NCBI RefSeq assembly: GCF_001467535.1
Contig: NZ_LNZC01000027.1
Location: 146,322 to 210,321 of the forward strand
Length of the DNA stretch: 64,000 nucleotides
Source of the DNA: Legionella worsleiensis
GTDB lineage: Bacteria; Pseudomonadota; Gammaproteobacteria; Legionellales; Legionellaceae
Direction: 5' to 3'
Shown here: positions 48,932 to 56,931 of the stretch, piece after piece
How the letters are laid out: the number at the start of each line of letters is the position of its first letter
How positions within the stretch are numbered: position 1 is the stretch's first letter
The notes under the pieces: model-generated
Told to the model about the DNA's origin: nothing
Databases searched by the model: none
What the model saw: only the letters and a program-made list of their open reading frames with translations
Program-made: the position numbers and the translations under genes

Positions 48932-49007
48932 GGCCAGATAGCTCAGTCGGTAGAGCAGAGGATTGAAAATCCTCGTGTCGGCGGTTCGATTCCGTCTCTG
49001 GCCACCA
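48932..49007 (+). tRNA. tRNA-Phe (GAA)
   Basis: 76 nt including an encoded CCA. The acceptor stem GGCCAGA pairs with TCTGGCC, D-loop AGCTCAGTCGGTAGAGC, anticodon GAA at 48965-48967 inside GGATTGAAAATCC, and T-loop GGTTCGATTCC. It is the target of the integrative element downstream. Confidence 0.97.
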
Positions 49008-49030
49008 TGTAAATCAAATAGTTACGTGGT
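48961..49030 (+). repeat. attL-like direct repeat (tRNA-Phe 3' half)
   Basis: The 3' half of the tRNA plus 23 bp of flank is repeated, 65 of 70 bases identical, at 50927-50996. It begins in the anticodon arm, as attachment cores for tRNA-targeting integrases commonly do. Confidence 0.85.
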
Positions 49031-49295
49031 GCCCCCAAATCCCTAAAATCTCATGTATGCTCGTTTTAAATAAATCCTTACGATCTTCACTATTACTAAA
49101 GTTTATATTTAAACAATCGCTATAATAAAAAATAACTAATATAAACTCTATTATGACCTCATTAGCTCCAGAGAAAGATTTAGATCAAAAATAACGAGAC
49201 AGAAATTTCTATATTAATATTCCAATTTTTAAGTCATCAACAAAAAATACAGCCCTATCCTCTTAACTTTTGTTTATAAAATTTCTTTCAGCAAA
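49008..49295. other. Left end of the AbiE islet, no gene seen
   Basis: AT-rich (about 75-80%) sequence downstream of the tRNA with no supported frame; it separates the att repeat from the end of the toxin gene. Confidence 0.45.
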
Positions 49296-50150
49296 TCAGA
49301 CCGGCCAAACTGTTAGCAACCACTGATTTAAGTCATTAATAACTGTATTTATCTCTTCTGGCAAACTAAGCATTTGAGTTCGTGAAGTCCCTAAAGAGCG
49401 CAAATGCCCTCCCCAAAGAAGCTGCATTCGCTCCAACTCATCGGATTGAAATTGAATTGGAATTGAGAATGCTGTCTCCCTGTTTTGAAATGTCTGGTCA
49501 ATATTATCTTTTAAGCGAGTTTTATCAAGAAGCCCATCCTCCCGGCAGAGTAAGAATAGATCATGATAATCTTTCATACGACTATTGGCTGCACCACGAG
49601 AAATGATAGTTTCCAATTTTTCTGCAAAAATAGTTTCCACCGGATATACTTCCAGTGAAATAGAATCGTTAAACAATGGTCTTTCTTTGTAACTAAAAGA
49701 TGGCCAATCCAACAATACTGGCTCAACCACATCCCCGACACCAATGTCTACAAAAAATTTATCGCTCATCACCCCATATTGAACGGCAATTCCTATTTGA
49801 AACCCAGGGTAATTCATATGTTGGTGATCTAAATTATCAAGATTGATGAATTGCATCTGAAACCCATCATCCAGATTGAGTAAACAGATTTCTTGCATGA
49901 TTAATTCTAAATTGGATTTTTCTGCATTAAGCCGTCTAGCTAATAGATCAATATCAACGGTTTCTCTGCCAATGGTCAAGTAATAGGCTAATAGCAACCC
50001 ACCTTTGAATATGAATTTATCAGAATATTCAGAACGAGAAAGTCTGGCTAAAAATCGCTCTAAAACTAATAGCTTCCAGACTTCATTAAAGCTCTTACCT
50101 TTTTCTTTGCCAATATGTTTTAAGCGTGATTTTAAGGCTTGTTCATTCAT
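49296..50150 (-). CDS. abiEii: AbiEii-family nucleotidyltransferase toxin
   Basis: 284 residues. Polymerase-beta-like features: FKGGLLLAYYL, then RETVDIDLLARRL with the paired Asp, and the conserved ETIFAEKLETIISRGAANSRMKDYHDLFLLC. This family is the toxin of type IV AbiE toxin-antitoxin systems, which can abort phage infection. Its ATG overlaps the stop of the antitoxin by 4 bp (ATGA), so expression is coupled. Length is normal and no disabling change is seen. Confidence 0.88.
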   Translation of the reverse strand: MNEQALKSRLKHIGKEKGKSFNEVWKLLVLERFLARLSRSEYSDKFIFKGGLLLAYYLTIGRETVDIDLLARRLNAEKSNLELIMQEICLLNLDDGFQMQFINLDNLDHQHMNYPGFQIGIAVQYGVMSDKFFVDIGVGDVVEPVLLDWPSFSYKERPLFNDSISLEVYPVETIFAEKLETIISRGAANSRMKDYHDLFLLCREDGLLDKTRLKDNIDQTFQNRETAFSIPIQFQSDELERMQLLWGGHLRSLGTSRTQMLSLPEEINTVINDLNQWLLTVWPV

Positions 50151-50740
50151 GTTGTCACCGTCAAAATATAAGGCTCAAGATTAAGTCCAAATTGTCTCGC
50201 ATATTGTTGAAGTTTTTTAATATCCAATTTTTGGGTCGCTCTACCACTCACTGCGGCTTTAAGCGCTTTAATGGCAATTTCTTTACTGAGATAACGAAAA
50301 GCGTCTATTATCGTTCTTTCTCTATCAAAAATGACGACTGTTTCTCGCCCTATTGTATACAGTGTTTTACCTGTTTCCATATCACGCATTCTAACAATAC
50401 GAGTATGCTCTCGTTTTGGTGCCGTAGTAGAATGAGAAACGGCTATCCAATGCTCTCGTGGCATTTCATCCGTCAGTTCATACAGAGCCAAAGCTGAGAC
50501 GAGACATATCACACCTTGCGGGATACTTTTGGCGATGACAATCAGATCTTCCCATTGAAAATCCGCATCAACAGAAGATTCTACCCCCCGATAAACACCG
50601 TGACCAATGCGTTCAACACGATTCGTTTTTACATAATAACTGAGTCGGCTAGGATGGATACCTGCTTCACGTGCCTCTGCGGCGTAAAAGACTGGTCTTG
50701 TAAACAGATCTTTCAATGTCATTTCATTATTTAGTTTCAT
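50147..50740 (-). CDS. abiEi: AbiEi-family antitoxin
   Basis: 197 residues from MKLNNEMTLKDLF at 50740. The frame is open to 50887, but the proposed operator lies inside that stretch, so the shorter start is preferred and gives the usual length. Residues about 5-60 form a winged-helix region (YAAEAREAGIHPSRLSYYV, RIGHGVYRG) that in AbiE antitoxins binds the promoter. The C-terminal part (IDAFRYLSKEIAIKALKAAV) neutralises the toxin. Transcription presumably starts near the inverted repeat just upstream. Confidence 0.85.
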   Translation of the reverse strand: MKLNNEMTLKDLFTRPVFYAAEAREAGIHPSRLSYYVKTNRVERIGHGVYRGVESSVDADFQWEDLIVIAKSIPQGVICLVSALALYELTDEMPREHWIAVSHSTTAPKREHTRIVRMRDMETGKTLYTIGRETVVIFDRERTIIDAFRYLSKEIAIKALKAAVSGRATQKLDIKKLQQYARQFGLNLEPYILTVTT

Positions 50741-50750
50741 ACTTATAATT

Positions 50751-50793
50751 TTAATATTGAAACCCAATAACGTCAAATGGGTTTCAATATTAA
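50751..50793. promoter_or_regulatory. Inverted-repeat operator upstream of abiEi
   Basis: Perfect 16-bp arms, TTAATATTGAAACCCA and its complement, with an 11-bp spacer, 10 bp before the antitoxin start. AbiEi proteins are known to bind inverted repeats in their own promoters. Confidence 0.75.
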
Positions 50794-50926
50794 AATAACC
50801 CTGTAAAAAACCATTGTGGGGAATTTGCGTATTTGAGTACGACACTGTTATACATGGTAGTACATTTGCAGTAGTTTCCTGCGACATAAAGTTATATTAA
50901 ATCAATCACTTACAATAAGACTGAGT

Positions 50927-50996
50927 GATTGAAAATCCTCGTATAGGTGGTTCGATCCCGTCTCTGGCCACCATGTAAATCAAGTAGTTACGTGGT
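50927..50996 (+). repeat. attR-like direct repeat of tRNA-Phe 3' half
   Basis: 65/70 identity with 48961-49030. It carries the anticodon-arm 3' side, T-arm and CCA but no 5' half, so it cannot be a tRNA. It marks one boundary of the AbiE segment (1966 bp offset). Confidence 0.85.
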
Positions 50997-51087
50997 TTAC
51001 CCCAAAAATTTAAAATCCCATGAAGACATAATATTGTAATAACTTTGATATAATATCAGGCTACATAGCTTAGCTCATGAGAATGAA

Positions 51088-51597
51088 ATGATTGTGCTTC
51101 GTGAACCATCGCTCCAAGATGAAACAGCGTTTATTTCTGCAATGAAAAAGAGCAGCGATTTTCATTTTCCTTTTATAACAGCACCCACAACTACTGAAGA
51201 ATTTCGACTTTACTTGAATAAAGGCAATCAAGAAAGTGAACAATACTATTTTGCATGGAACGATGACCAGCAGATAATTGGTGTTTTTAATATTAGCGGT
51301 ATCGTGCGAGGCGTATTTAAAAGCGCTTACTTAGGTTATTACGCCACTGCGGAGTTCGCTGGAAAAGGATTAATGGGGCAGGCGCTTAAATTAGTCCTTA
51401 AAGAAATATTCACAACGTTGGATCTTCATCGAATTGAAGCCAATATTCAACCTACAAATAATGCATCTATACAACTTGCAAAGAGGAACGGGTTCATCAA
51501 AGAAGGGTTTTCACCCCGTTATTTGAAAATCAATGGCATTTGGCAAGACCATTTTCGTTTTGCCCTAACCTATGAAGATTGGTTAGCAAACCAGTAG
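51088..51597 (+). CDS. GNAT acetyltransferase (RimJ/RimL type)
   Basis: 169 residues. IVLREPSLQDETAF start, acetyl-CoA loop YYATAEFAGKGLMGQALKLVL (the R/QxxGxG/A type, here KGLMGQ), and IEANIQPTNNASIQLAKRNGFIKEG. The RimJ family N-acetylates ribosomal proteins and various small molecules. The substrate here is unknown. It lies just outside the second att repeat. Confidence 0.85.
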   Translation: MIVLREPSLQDETAFISAMKKSSDFHFPFITAPTTTEEFRLYLNKGNQESEQYYFAWNDDQQIIGVFNISGIVRGVFKSAYLGYYATAEFAGKGLMGQALKLVLKEIFTTLDLHRIEANIQPTNNASIQLAKRNGFIKEGFSPRYLKINGIWQDHFRFALTYEDWLANQ

Positions 51598-51612
51598 CGG
51601 GAGTTCAATAAC

Positions 51613-51660
51613 ATGACCATCATCAAAACTACTCGATTAATATTAAGACCCAGGAAGGTT
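51613..51660 (+). pseudogene. Truncated second GNAT gene
   Basis: ATG then MTIIKTTRLILRPRK, the classic start of a RimL-type acetyltransferase, cut off after about 16 codons where the inverted DUF927 relic begins. The junction marks a recombination or insertion scar. Confidence 0.65.
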
Positions 51661-52178
51661 AGCCAATTCTCGTCTTACTTCTAAAGCATCCCCCTGAAGC
51701 AAGGCCAAAGGCATTGCCCATTGATGTATAATTCCGTCATCATCTAGCCGTTCAAGCAATCGACCCCACTCACCACTTTTAGCATCACGGGTTTTGGCCA
51801 CCACCTATAAAAGTGAGCAGATCTAACGTGGTGCCATCGAATTACCGTCTTTGTCATTTCCAATAACTGACACGCCCTGTTCATTTAATTTAAAAAAACC
51901 ACCAGCGTATTCACACACAACAGGATCGGTTTTATTTTTTAACACAATGCCTACGGTTTACGTCTTGGGCACTGAAAAAAAATATATGGCAGGATTTGTC
52001 CCATGTGTCCCAATAGAATTTTTCTCTCTCGGGACATCTAAACCTGGCGTTTATGTGATTGTCCCACTTGTCCCTGATGTCCCAACTAATTCTAATAAAA
52101 TTTACTCTGATATAAAGTTAAACCCTAAGACTATCATACGGGCTTTTCGGAATATCATTTTGGATTTCTCGGGTTAGT
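51660..52178 (-). pseudogene. DUF927 (phage-type primase/helicase) relic
   Basis: Minus-strand translation from about 52178 gives VGTSGTSGTIT*TPGLDVP, then GTHGTNPAIYFFSVPKT*, GGFFKLNEQGVSVIGNDKDG and APR*ICSLL*VVAKTRDAKSGEWGRLLE ending QWAMPLALLQGDALEVRRELA. The last part is the DUF927 signature (the family has W and E where the stops stand). At least four in-frame stops and no frameshift: a dead gene from a mobile element. Confidence 0.85.
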
Positions 52179-52227
52179 GTTGGCTATTTTTCAAAGGTTT
52201 TACAAGATCTTAAAGTTATAAGAATCA

Positions 52228-53526
52228 CTAGAGTTCCATTGAATGAATGAGTTCACTTTGCTCTAATAAATGCTTACATCGCTTAATGACCATTTCCTGA
52301 TATTTTTTTAAATATTTTGCTTCTTTATCATTAATCAAAATAAGGCTGATTTCTTCTTGCAAAGCAACAGTTAATTTTCCAATCAAATATTTTAAACGTT
52401 TAGCTACTAATAATCGTGGCAACTGGCATGTATCTGCAAAATCAGCGAACTGATAAGCATTAATATTATTCCCTTCAAATTCATCCCCTAGTGCCATCGC
52501 CAAGCCATGCTCAAATTCAGGATACATTTTTATATTAACTAAATCATAAAATGGTGCGAGAGAAATGCCGTTAGCCCCAACAAAAAAACTGAGATTTTTA
52601 CCGTGAGCATCGCAATTAAATATCAAGATATTAAATAAAACCCAATCAAGTATTTGTTGCTTGGTTTTTGCAGGATGGATACATTGATTTGCAAAATCAA
52701 ATAGCTTAGGCAAACTTACCCCATCTCTTATATCAGCCACATCTCGGCTATTTCCAAAGTTCTGCTCATACTTATATTCCGGGGGTAAATTCAATGCCTG
52801 ACAGCCGTCTATTAAGTGGCGTCTTTGCACTGTATTAGTGGTAATCATTTTCCTATCAAAACGCTCCACCAATAAACCTGGGTGCTGACCAAAGCGTTTC
52901 AACTGAACATTAGCAACCTTCAATGAACAGCGTTTAGCGAGCTGCATACTCAGATATTCATTTAAAACTAAATGAGATAATTTTTGTTTTTCAAATTTAA
53001 GAATATGGGTAGAACACAAGCTGCCTTCTCCAAAACCAAGTTGGTCTTCTTTATTTAATACCACGTTAATTTTATCTTGTACTCCAGCAACTGAAAGACG
53101 TGGTTTTCCATCCCAAACCATTAAACTGTAGAGATCTCGATTATTTAAACGCTCTTCCAGCTCCTCATTAGTTATCAGTCGAAAATTTGCATGTTTAGGA
53201 AGTTCTTGATGTGATGGCAAGATCACTAATGATCCGGGTGTATCTAATCCTAAAGCCTGAATTAGTCCAAATGTATTGTATTTACTTAAATGAAAAATAT
53301 TAACTAATACTTCTAAAGGATTTCCTTCGGGTAATAAATTTCGCAGAAATCGTTGCACATTTAATGGTGGAACATCTTCATGTAAAGGTAAGTGTGGAGA
53401 AACAGCATAACCTGTCTTTTGCCAATTGGCATTATAACGCCAATACAATTGATCCTCGATAAGTGTGATATGGGCTATTTGATATTCTCCCTGATAGACA
53501 TCCAAGTCCTGCTTATCTCCAATCAT
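52228..53526 (-). CDS. hipA: HipA-type serine/threonine kinase toxin
   Basis: 432 residues from the ATG at 53526 (GAGG 6 nt before); in-frame ATGs at 53532 and 53541 are possible. Motifs: SVAGVQDKI (the HipA phosphorylation/activation loop), IFNCDAHGKNLSFF with the catalytic Asp in NxDxHxKN, and LAPFYDLVN for the metal Asp. Family members phosphorylate glutamyl-tRNA synthetase or other targets and cause growth arrest or persistence. The domain is complete. It overlaps hipB at the preceding end. Confidence 0.9.
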   Translation of the reverse strand: MIGDKQDLDVYQGEYQIAHITLIEDQLYWRYNANWQKTGYAVSPHLPLHEDVPPLNVQRFLRNLLPEGNPLEVLVNIFHLSKYNTFGLIQALGLDTPGSLVILPSHQELPKHANFRLITNEELEERLNNRDLYSLMVWDGKPRLSVAGVQDKINVVLNKEDQLGFGEGSLCSTHILKFEKQKLSHLVLNEYLSMQLAKRCSLKVANVQLKRFGQHPGLLVERFDRKMITTNTVQRRHLIDGCQALNLPPEYKYEQNFGNSRDVADIRDGVSLPKLFDFANQCIHPAKTKQQILDWVLFNILIFNCDAHGKNLSFFVGANGISLAPFYDLVNIKMYPEFEHGLAMALGDEFEGNNINAYQFADFADTCQLPRLLVAKRLKYLIGKLTVALQEEISLILINDKEAKYLKKYQEMVIKRCKHLLEQSELIHSMEL

Positions 53527-53794
53527 TCTCATCCTCACCATGTTCCATCCATGGCTTTATGTACAGATTTATTCCTAAACCGGAACAAATCTGTAATACA
53601 CTTGCCAATTGACAGTTCGATTGCCCATGTTCGATTTTCATAAAGGTTTCTTTGGCTACACCACACAAAGCAGCCGCATCCTCTAGCCGTAAATCACTTT
53701 GAGTTCGGCGTGCTTTAATGACTGCTCCTAACAATTCTGCGGTTAAAGGCTGTTGAAGGTCGGGAGTTTTTAATTTTTTAATTTGCTTGGCCAT
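53513..53794 (-). CDS. hipB: HipB-type XRE antitoxin
   Basis: 93 residues, helix-turn-helix of the XRE/HipB kind: LLGAVIKARRTQSDLRLEDA, then AALCGVAKETFMKIEHGQSN. Pairs with the HipA toxin, represses its own promoter and buffers the kinase. Two inverted-repeat operators lie 50-125 bp upstream. Confidence 0.88.
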   Translation of the reverse strand: MAKQIKKLKTPDLQQPLTAELLGAVIKARRTQSDLRLEDAAALCGVAKETFMKIEHGQSNCQLASVLQICSGLGINLYIKPWMEHGEDENDWR

Positions 53795-53844
53795 ATAATC
53801 CTACTGGAGTAGACTTAATATAAGAATTTCGATTTAATTATTCA

Positions 53845-53868
53845 TTAATCCCATTATAGTAGGATTAA
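53845..53868. promoter_or_regulatory. HipB operator, proximal copy
   Basis: TTAATCC, a 10-bp spacer, GGATTAA. It resembles the AATCC...GGATT half-sites of the distal copy, whose centre is 50 bp away. A half-site (TAATCCTACT) also lies next to the hipB start. Confidence 0.6.
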
Positions 53869-53893
53869 ATTTAAAAATACAATAACAACAGAT

Positions 53894-53919
53894 AATAATC
53901 CTAACTTAATAGGATTATT
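53894..53919. promoter_or_regulatory. HipB operator, distal copy
   Basis: AATAATCCTA, a 6-bp spacer, TAGGATTATT: a perfect 10-bp inverted repeat. Spacing and half-sites are like known HipB sites built around TATCC...GGATA. Confidence 0.6.
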
Positions 53920-54158
53920 ATAAAGATAATAGGTACTTATAATCAGCATCCTCAACGACCTCTATAGTGCCAACCATCTGTTGATTTAAATAATCCAAAA
54001 TCCGCTGCATAGGTTTTCGAAGTCGCTCCACATCACGCAAGATGTATCTTGAGGTTACATCTTGCGTCATTTTATGATTGAGTAAACGCTTTAAGGCATA
54101 AGCGGGTAAATCAAGATTCTCTACGCTAATAGCAAAAGTTCGAATTAGAGAGGATGGA
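53918..54158 (-). pseudogene. Tyrosine recombinase (P4-type integrase) C-terminal relic
   Basis: On the minus strand: LIRTFAISVENLDLPAYALK, then RLLNHKMTQDVTSRYILRDV and ERLRKPMQRILDYL. This is the C-terminal box of P4-like integrases, with the HKM...SRY region carrying the active-site Tyr. The N-terminal 300 residues are gone and the remnant starts abruptly at about 54158. It is the likely former integrase of the tRNA-Phe element. Confidence 0.85.
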
Positions 54159-54161
54159 GAT

Positions 54162-54296
54162 TTACAAACTCATGTAGATTACATCCATTATAACCCTGTC
54201 ACACATGGATAGGTAAAAAATCCGATTGATTGGCCTTATTTGACTATCCATCAATTTATTAAAAAAGGAATAATTAATGATACTTGGGGGGCATAA
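54162..54296 (+). pseudogene. RAYT (Y1_Tnp) transposase C-terminal relic
   Basis: Plus-strand translation gives LQTHVDYIHYNPVTHG*VK, then NPIDWPYLTIHQFIKKGIIN and DTWGA*. DYIHYNPV and DWPYS-like wording is diagnostic of the REP-associated tyrosine transposase family. One internal TAG and the missing front make it dead. A degraded palindrome copy follows at 54312. Confidence 0.85.
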
Positions 54297-54311
54297 AACT
54301 GGAGAAAACTT

Positions 54312-54342
54312 CCTGTACTAGGACTTCGTCTAATACAGGCTG
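54312..54342. repeat. Degraded TAATACAGG-type palindrome
   Basis: CCTGTACTAGGACTTCGTCT and AATACAGG, a diverged copy of the 33-bp repeats at 32944 and 33018. It lies 16 bp after the RAYT relic. Confidence 0.75.
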
Positions 54343-54375
54343 ATTAAAATAGCTTATTGATTGATAGACTGGTAT

Positions 54376-54543
54376 CTAAAATCCTATAGGTATCCGACCA
54401 ATTAAAACAAGCACTAAATAGATCACCAGTATAAGCCCGATAAGACCGCTTGGCCCATAACCCCACTCTCGACTATAACCCCAGCGAGGTAAACCACCAA
54501 GGAGAAAAAGGATTAATAAAACTAAAATGATTGTTCCTAGCAT
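54376..54543 (-). CDS. DUF3309-family membrane microprotein
   Basis: 55 residues with an AAGGA ribosome site 8 nt before the ATG. MLGTIILVLLILFLLGGLP, then WGYSREWGYGPSG and a second hydrophobic helix ending LIGRIP. The GGLPRWGYSREWGYGPSG core is the DUF3309 signature. It is a two-helix inner-membrane protein; function unknown. Confidence 0.85.
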   Translation of the reverse strand: MLGTIILVLLILFLLGGLPRWGYSREWGYGPSGLIGLILVIYLVLVLIGRIPIGF

Positions 54544-54983
54544 GATTTCTTCCTTGACGAGTTAGACTACATATAAAGTATAGCTCATTTTGTAGGCAAT
54601 ACTTTTCTTGAGGGCATTTTTGAAAGAATTTACCCTATAACACGTTACTAAATTTGGGTTGCAACTTAATATGGAACGTTAATTATGGTGACACAAAGCG
54701 TCTGTGCTGAACTCGCAAAAAATGACCACTTGAGCTGTGCTAAATTTCAGGATTGAAGTACCTAGGACCGTAAATAGCATAAAACCACTCAAGAGTGGTT
54801 TTATGTTGTTGGACCATTTCAGCATGAATGCTTCAACAGTACCTACATTTTAAATATAGTTCAAATAAGTCTTTTTGTCAAATATTTGCACATATTGACA
54901 TGAAATATTAATGACTTACATTTTACAACTAGTCTAAATTTTGCTTTACTGATTGATAAGCTGTTTTGCCAGGTTATCGAGTA
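54544..54983. other. Intergenic region with a perfect hairpin
   Basis: 440 bp. CATAAAACCACTC, AA, GAGTGGTTTTATG at 54778-54805 is a perfect 13-bp stem followed by TTGTTGG. A 23-codon frame at 54685 is unsupported. Confidence 0.55.
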
Positions 54984-56576
54984 ATGCCAAAAATTATTAT
55001 AATGGGATGTGGTATCGGTGGATTGACAGTAGCTCACGAACTTGTTAACTCCATAGATTCAAATTATGAAATTCATCTTTATGATCGACATGACATAATC
55101 GGTGGCATGGCCAGAAGTGGTCTGAAAAAAAGAGATGGTACGATGTTACCAACAGAATATTGCTGGCGTATCTATGGACCTAATTATACTAATTTACGGC
55201 ATATTCTAAAGCAAATACCCTTAAAACATGATGCAAGCAAAACGGTTCATGATAATCTAATTGATATTTCTGATTATTTGATAGCCGATCAACAAACAAT
55301 AGTACATATGAACAATCGGCCAAGCACTTTATTCGATTTGCGGCGTGTTTTTAAAAAAGTTCCGTTAAAACAAAAAATCCAGGTTTTAAATAAAATAATA
55401 TATTGTTTTTTAATTTCGACTGAGCGATTAAATGCTCTGGATAAATTGTCCTGGGCTAATTACATTAATCCGGATAATTCGCTTTGTCATGACATGAAAA
55501 AATACATCATCAATATTATGGGGCCATATCTAGGGGCTGATGCTGAAAAAGTTAATGTACCCTCTGTTGCAAAAACCCTGGAGTCCTTTAAAATATTAAA
55601 TCGCCCAATTAGTGTAATGAATGGACCAACAAATGAGGCGTGGTTTGATCATTGGAAAATCTACCTTGAGAGTAAAGGCGCAACTTTTCATCTAAACTCT
55701 GAAATAACAGCAATTGATGTTGAGCAGGATGCGATAAAACATATTATTTTGGCTGATAATACCCAAATATCTGGTGATGTCTATTTCTGCTCCCTACCAG
55801 TAGAAAGTGTAACTCGTCTCGAATCATTGAAAATTCCTGGAATAAGTACGTTAGCCAAGCGTTCCTATCAACTGATGACGAGTATCCAATTTTATTTTGA
55901 TAAAAAAATTAATCTTCCTTGTAAAAACACAGCAATGTACATACCTGATAGTCCCTGGCAATTAGTCATTGAGCCGCAAGGATCGATTTGGAATAAAAAC
56001 TACAACGGAGTTGCTGATTTATGGTCAATTGGCTTATGTGATTCAGTTCATCCGGGACTTCTAATCAAAAAACCTTTTGTAGAATGTTCTCATGAGGAAA
56101 TTAAAGAAGAAGTTTGGTATCAAATATTACAATCAGAGTTTAATCAATATTTGCATTTGGATGCGGTGCAAATAACTGATTACAACGTCTGGGATACTTA
56201 TGTTTATAATGGAAAAAAATTAGATACTTATGAGCCTAAATTTAGTACGAATCAAGGTACATTTTATTTACGACCCGAGAATAAGACACATTTAAAAAAT
56301 ATGTATTTTGCCACCGCTTATACTAAAACAGACACTGATATGTTTGAAATGGAAAGTGCTGCCGAGTCAGGACGACGAGCTGCACAAAATCTTGAGCCAT
56401 CAATAAAGGTAATCGGCATTCAAAGACCTTTGTTTTTTAGTGTATACCGTTTAATTGATAGAATAGTTCCTTCCTTAAATATTTATCAATACGTTCCTAT
56501 TCTTTGGTTTCTGCTTGGGGTTATTCCGGCTTTAATAGTATTTCCCTTCTTGTTGCTGTACAGGAAAATTAGATAA
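54984..56576 (+). CDS. FAD-dependent amine oxidase/phytoene-desaturase-like enzyme
   Basis: 530 residues from MPKIIIMGCGIGGLTVAHEL at 54984; that segment is the GxGxxG FAD-binding start, followed by the Glu/Asp-equivalent LYDRHDIIGGMARSG. The C-terminal FAD motif is near YFATAYTKTDTDMFEMESAAESGRRAA. The last 30 residues (PILWFLLGVIPALIVFPFLLLYRK) are a membrane anchor. Related to hydroxysqualene dehydroxylase and NAD(P)-binding desaturase-like proteins; the substrate is unknown. It has no obvious operon partner. Confidence 0.8.
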   Translation: MPKIIIMGCGIGGLTVAHELVNSIDSNYEIHLYDRHDIIGGMARSGLKKRDGTMLPTEYCWRIYGPNYTNLRHILKQIPLKHDASKTVHDNLIDISDYLIADQQTIVHMNNRPSTLFDLRRVFKKVPLKQKIQVLNKIIYCFLISTERLNALDKLSWANYINPDNSLCHDMKKYIINIMGPYLGADAEKVNVPSVAKTLESFKILNRPISVMNGPTNEAWFDHWKIYLESKGATFHLNSEITAIDVEQDAIKHIILADNTQISGDVYFCSLPVESVTRLESLKIPGISTLAKRSYQLMTSIQFYFDKKINLPCKNTAMYIPDSPWQLVIEPQGSIWNKNYNGVADLWSIGLCDSVHPGLLIKKPFVECSHEEIKEEVWYQILQSEFNQYLHLDAVQITDYNVWDTYVYNGKKLDTYEPKFSTNQGTFYLRPENKTHLKNMYFATAYTKTDTDMFEMESAAESGRRAAQNLEPSIKVIGIQRPLFFSVYRLIDRIVPSLNIYQYVPILWFLLGVIPALIVFPFLLLYRKIR

Positions 56577-56931
56577 GACTCTATATGATTTTACGCCAAT
56601 ACCCATAATAACGCAGGAGCATGCGCCACTGACAGCCAGTGCGCAATACGTACCAAACCCTATTAGTGAGTCTTCTTGTTTGATTGCACTTTTAATTTGC
56701 GATCTTTACACCTCACAGAAATAATAAAAAACATCGGCAACTTTAAATACGCACGATTTTAGCAAACGTTAATCCTTCAAAATTTCAATACGGTGTCATG
56801 TTCTATTCTGGTAAAGAAAGCTTACCGTTCTCTCAGAGTGACATTAAATTATTAGCCTTACTGATAATTTTTTTGGTCTTTTCGAGAGTTGATGACACAG
56901 AAAATGCACCCTATTTCTTGAACTGCTCTAT
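56577..56931. other. Intergenic region between convergent genes
   Basis: 355 bp with no supported gene, repeat or strong hairpin seen. Confidence 0.4.

Noticed and set aside
50927..51002. Possible second tRNA-Phe gene
   Set aside because: Only the 3' half matches; the acceptor 5' strand and D-arm are absent, so it is an att-type duplicate.
51851..52177. 108-codon plus-strand frame
   Set aside because: It is antisense to the DUF927 relic, whose minus-strand reading gives clear homology.
54685..54756. 23-codon frame starting MVTQSVCAEL
   Set aside because: Too short, no ribosome site, no known family.
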